Below are positions 41,944 through 43,568 of a DNA stretch of 43,568 bases, piece by piece. Numbering within the stretch: position 1 is the stretch's first letter; each line of letters starts with the position of its first letter. Under the pieces are notes generated by a model, which made no database searches, was not told the DNA's origin, and worked only from the letters and a program-made list of their open reading frames with translations. The translations under genes and the position numbers were made by a program. This DNA comes from Caldifarciminota bacterium SM23_42 (GTDB lineage Bacteria > Hydrothermota > Tepidihabitantia > SM23-42): positions 1-43,568 of the forward strand of contig LJUJ01000009.1 of assembly GCA_001303785.1 (NCBI GenBank), in the 5' to 3' direction.

Positions 41944-42004
41944 GTCAGTCTAACGCGCGGATACTTGCGTCGAAAAAATCATTCTCAATTAACTGTCAGT
42001 CTAA
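41944..42004 (+). repeat. Direct repeat GTCAGTCTAA, two copies
   Basis: Copies lie at 41944-41953 and 41995-42004, 51 bp apart start to start, both preceded by AC or CT. They lie between the TonB-domain gene and the receiver-PAS gene. Their meaning is unknown. Confidence 0.45.
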
Positions 42005-42072
42005 TCAGGGAGAATAGATGTGAACTCGCTCAACGAGTGCCGCATGCCTCCTGCTAGTCGGTGGGGCAGATG

Positions 42073-43179
42073 ATGAAAGCTAGAGTCCTCGTCATAAGTC
42101 AGGACTTAGAACTGCTTGAAATAACCGCGAAGGTGGTCGAGAATGAGGGGCATGAGGTAGTCACCTGTAGCAAGCCAAAGCAAGTCATTTCCCATATAAG
42201 ACGCCAGGTGTACGACATTGTGTTTGTAGATGTTCATATGCATGAAGCGCCTTACGAAAAAATCATCGAAGTGATAAGAAAAGTTGCGCGTGAGACGCAA
42301 GTCGTGCTTATTACTAGCTATGCATTTCCCGATGTTTCCAAGCACGACAGTATTGATGTCAGCTCATATTTAGTGCAGCCGCTAACTGATGACAAGATAA
42401 GAAACGTGGTGGCTCGGACGCTGCGTCAAGCAAAACTCTCCCGTGAAAGTAGGCGTTTGCTTTCGACCGTGACGGCGGCGAAAAAGCAGTGGGAAGCAAC
42501 CGTCGATGCAATAGATGATCCAATCTTCTTAACCGATTTTGACTACAATGTTCTAAGGGCAAATCTGACAACTTATCGGCGCTTGGGTAAGGGTGTTGAC
42601 GAAGTCTTGGGACACAAATGCTACGAGATATTTCATTGCTCAGACCATGTCTTGGGCGATTGTCCTGGTAAACGAGCGATGACGAGCGGTGAAATGGCTT
42701 CTGATATCATTTCTTTTAAGGGTCTTAAACAGAGACTCTCTTGTGATGTGTATCCTCAGGTTTTTGCAGGAGGCGGACTGGTTCATCACTTACACGCACC
42801 GACGGTTAGTTTCGACACGCAAGCCGAGATGATGACCACCTACGAACGTGTTTTTGATGAAGCCGCGGTGCCGATTTTGCTCATCGATGTGGAAGGCTAC
42901 AAGGTGGTAGATGCAAATCGCCAGGCATTGGAATTCTTCGCACGCGAGCCAGAACGTATTTTCAACATCGACCTCGAAAACCTCTTCGTGCCGGCGGAAA
43001 GTGAATCGGCGATCGGCAGCATAATGGGTCAGCTCGAGAGCAAAGGTGGCGGTTTCAGGACGCAAATCGTTGATGGGCGCGGGAAAGAGAAGGATGTATA
43101 CATTATTGCTAACAGCGTCGAGGTAAGAAATAAACCTCTTGCTCAAGTACTTGTGCTGCCGATTGATTTGCTCGGATGA
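42073..43179 (+). CDS. Receiver-PAS-PAS signalling protein without output domain
   Basis: The protein is about 368 aa; ATG 42070 or 42073 is likely, since both follow a GGTGGGG stretch. Residues 1-120 form a response-regulator receiver with phospho-acceptor Asp53 in VFVDVHM, the Thr/Ser position in VVLITSYA and the Pro in SYLVQPLTDDKI, where Lys is more usual than Gln. A short coiled linker leads to PAS 1 (about 145-260), which contains a three-cysteine group (HKCYEIFHC and GDCPGKRAM) seen in some cytosolic PAS sensors. PAS 2 spans about 265-365. There is no kinase, GGDEF or DNA-binding domain. It probably acts through partner proteins. Confidence 0.82.
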   Translation: MKARVLVISQDLELLEITAKVVENEGHEVVTCSKPKQVISHIRRQVYDIVFVDVHMHEAPYEKIIEVIRKVARETQVVLITSYAFPDVSKHDSIDVSSYLVQPLTDDKIRNVVARTLRQAKLSRESRRLLSTVTAAKKQWEATVDAIDDPIFLTDFDYNVLRANLTTYRRLGKGVDEVLGHKCYEIFHCSDHVLGDCPGKRAMTSGEMASDIISFKGLKQRLSCDVYPQVFAGGGLVHHLHAPTVSFDTQAEMMTTYERVFDEAAVPILLIDVEGYKVVDANRQALEFFAREPERIFNIDLENLFVPAESESAIGSIMGQLESKGGGFRTQIVDGRGKEKDVYIIANSVEVRNKPLAQVLVLPIDLLG

Positions 43180-43219
43180 TAAACATGAATATGCTCTACC
43201 GATTGAATAGAGGAAATTG

Positions 43220-43568
43220 ATGACGATGAAGCTTGCGGTAATCGGTCTTGGCCACTGGGGTCATAGGTTGATCCCGAAGTTCCTTGTTCATCCACGTGTG
43301 GACGGCTTGTACTGCCACGATGTAGATGCGTCCAGACGGGCAATGATTTCAAAAGAATTCCCCGAGGTGATTGTGGCGTCAGATTATGCCAGTGTTCTGG
43401 CAAACCCTGAGGTAGATGCGGTGTTCGTCGCAACTCCAGTTGCGACTCATTACGATCTTGCAAAGAAGGCACTGGAACACGGCAAACACGTGTTGGTTGA
43501 GAAGCCCCTGACGAACAGCGTACGTGATGCCCAGGCTCTAGTAGAACTTGCTGCCACGCGTAAGCTCA
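43220..43568 (+). CDS. Gfo/Idh/MocA-family oxidoreductase, 5' part
   Basis: The frame opens at ATG 43220 with AGAGGAA upstream and runs off the window end (116 codons seen). It has the Rossmann dinucleotide loop GLGHWGH, an acidic residue ending strand 2 (YCHDVDASR), the conserved ATPVATHYDLAKKALEHGKHV segment and the EKPL motif with the family lysine. Members reduce or oxidise sugars and related substrates with NAD(P). The substrate domain is not visible, so function stays open. It lies 40 nt after the receiver-PAS gene. Confidence 0.9.
   Translation, partial: MTMKLAVIGLGHWGHRLIPKFLVHPRVDGLYCHDVDASRRAMISKEFPEVIVASDYASVLANPEVDAVFVATPVATHYDLAKKALEHGKHVLVEKPLTNSVRDAQALVELAATRKL

Overview
This is a bacterial chromosome segment, densely coded on both strands, with no tRNA, rRNA, CRISPR array or intact transposon that I can see. 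Several traits point to a lineage in or near the FCB/WOR-3 (Stahlbacteria) group. SecA carries the long insertion after the DEAD-like motif that is usual in Bacteroidetes-type SecA. There is a gingipain-type C25 protease with a FlgD/type-A sorting C-terminus, a DUF2723 (TMEM260-like) protein, a TPR plus periplasmic-binding lipoprotein, and mosaic intergenic repeats typical of uncultured sediment genomes. The lineage call is inference.

Layout. 1-374: frameshifted NYN-domain gene. 856-4946: secA, cotranslated with a BioF/Kbl-like protein that has lost its PLP lysine. 5212-6012: trmI. 6409-9025 (minus): ftsE-ftsX and an EnvC-like degenerate LytM factor. 9210-13547 (plus): smpB, an AmiC-type amidase, murI, rph and an rluD-like gene. 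13619-17286: NFACT protein, DUF1844, DUF2723. 17393-18331: carbamate kinase. 18338-22420 (minus): small membrane proteins, a QueG-family Fe-S protein and an LpoA-like lipoprotein. 22834-30188 (plus): probable operon of a lipoprotein, a cellulose-synthase-like GT2, a 56-aa Trm112-like protein, the C25 protease, a stand-alone double-ACT protein and a 60-aa membrane protein. 30262-35524 (minus): small membrane protein, and hisC-ptb-mfd. 35845-38589: a double tyrosine phenol-lyase-like protein whose first half is a pseudoenzyme. 38718-43568: ornithine cyclodeaminase/alanine dehydrogenase, a small membrane protein, an Erm-type rRNA methylase with an attenuator-like leader, a TonB-domain lipoprotein, a receiver-PAS-PAS protein and a partial Gfo/Idh oxidoreductase.

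Themes. (1) Most first-in-operon genes have a near-consensus promoter (TTGACW, 16-17 bp, TATAAT-like) whose -10 box ends only 5-7 nt before the start codon, with no Shine-Dalgarno. This implies leaderless mRNAs, while genes inside operons and a few leadered genes carry strong AGGAGG sites. (2) FtsEX, a LytM factor with broken zinc ligands, and an amidase lie together around one divergent promoter region, which is a division-septum hydrolase activation set. (3) Two unrelated PLP-fold proteins have lost the Schiff-base lysine. (4) Intergenic spaces hold ordered short repeats: arrays of four octads, GCGTNNN heptad arrays just upstream of promoters, and a 130-bp imperfect hairpin repeat. (5) Tpl-like lyase, alanine/ornithine dehydrogenase, phosphotransbutyrylase and carbamate kinase suggest amino-acid fermentation (inference).
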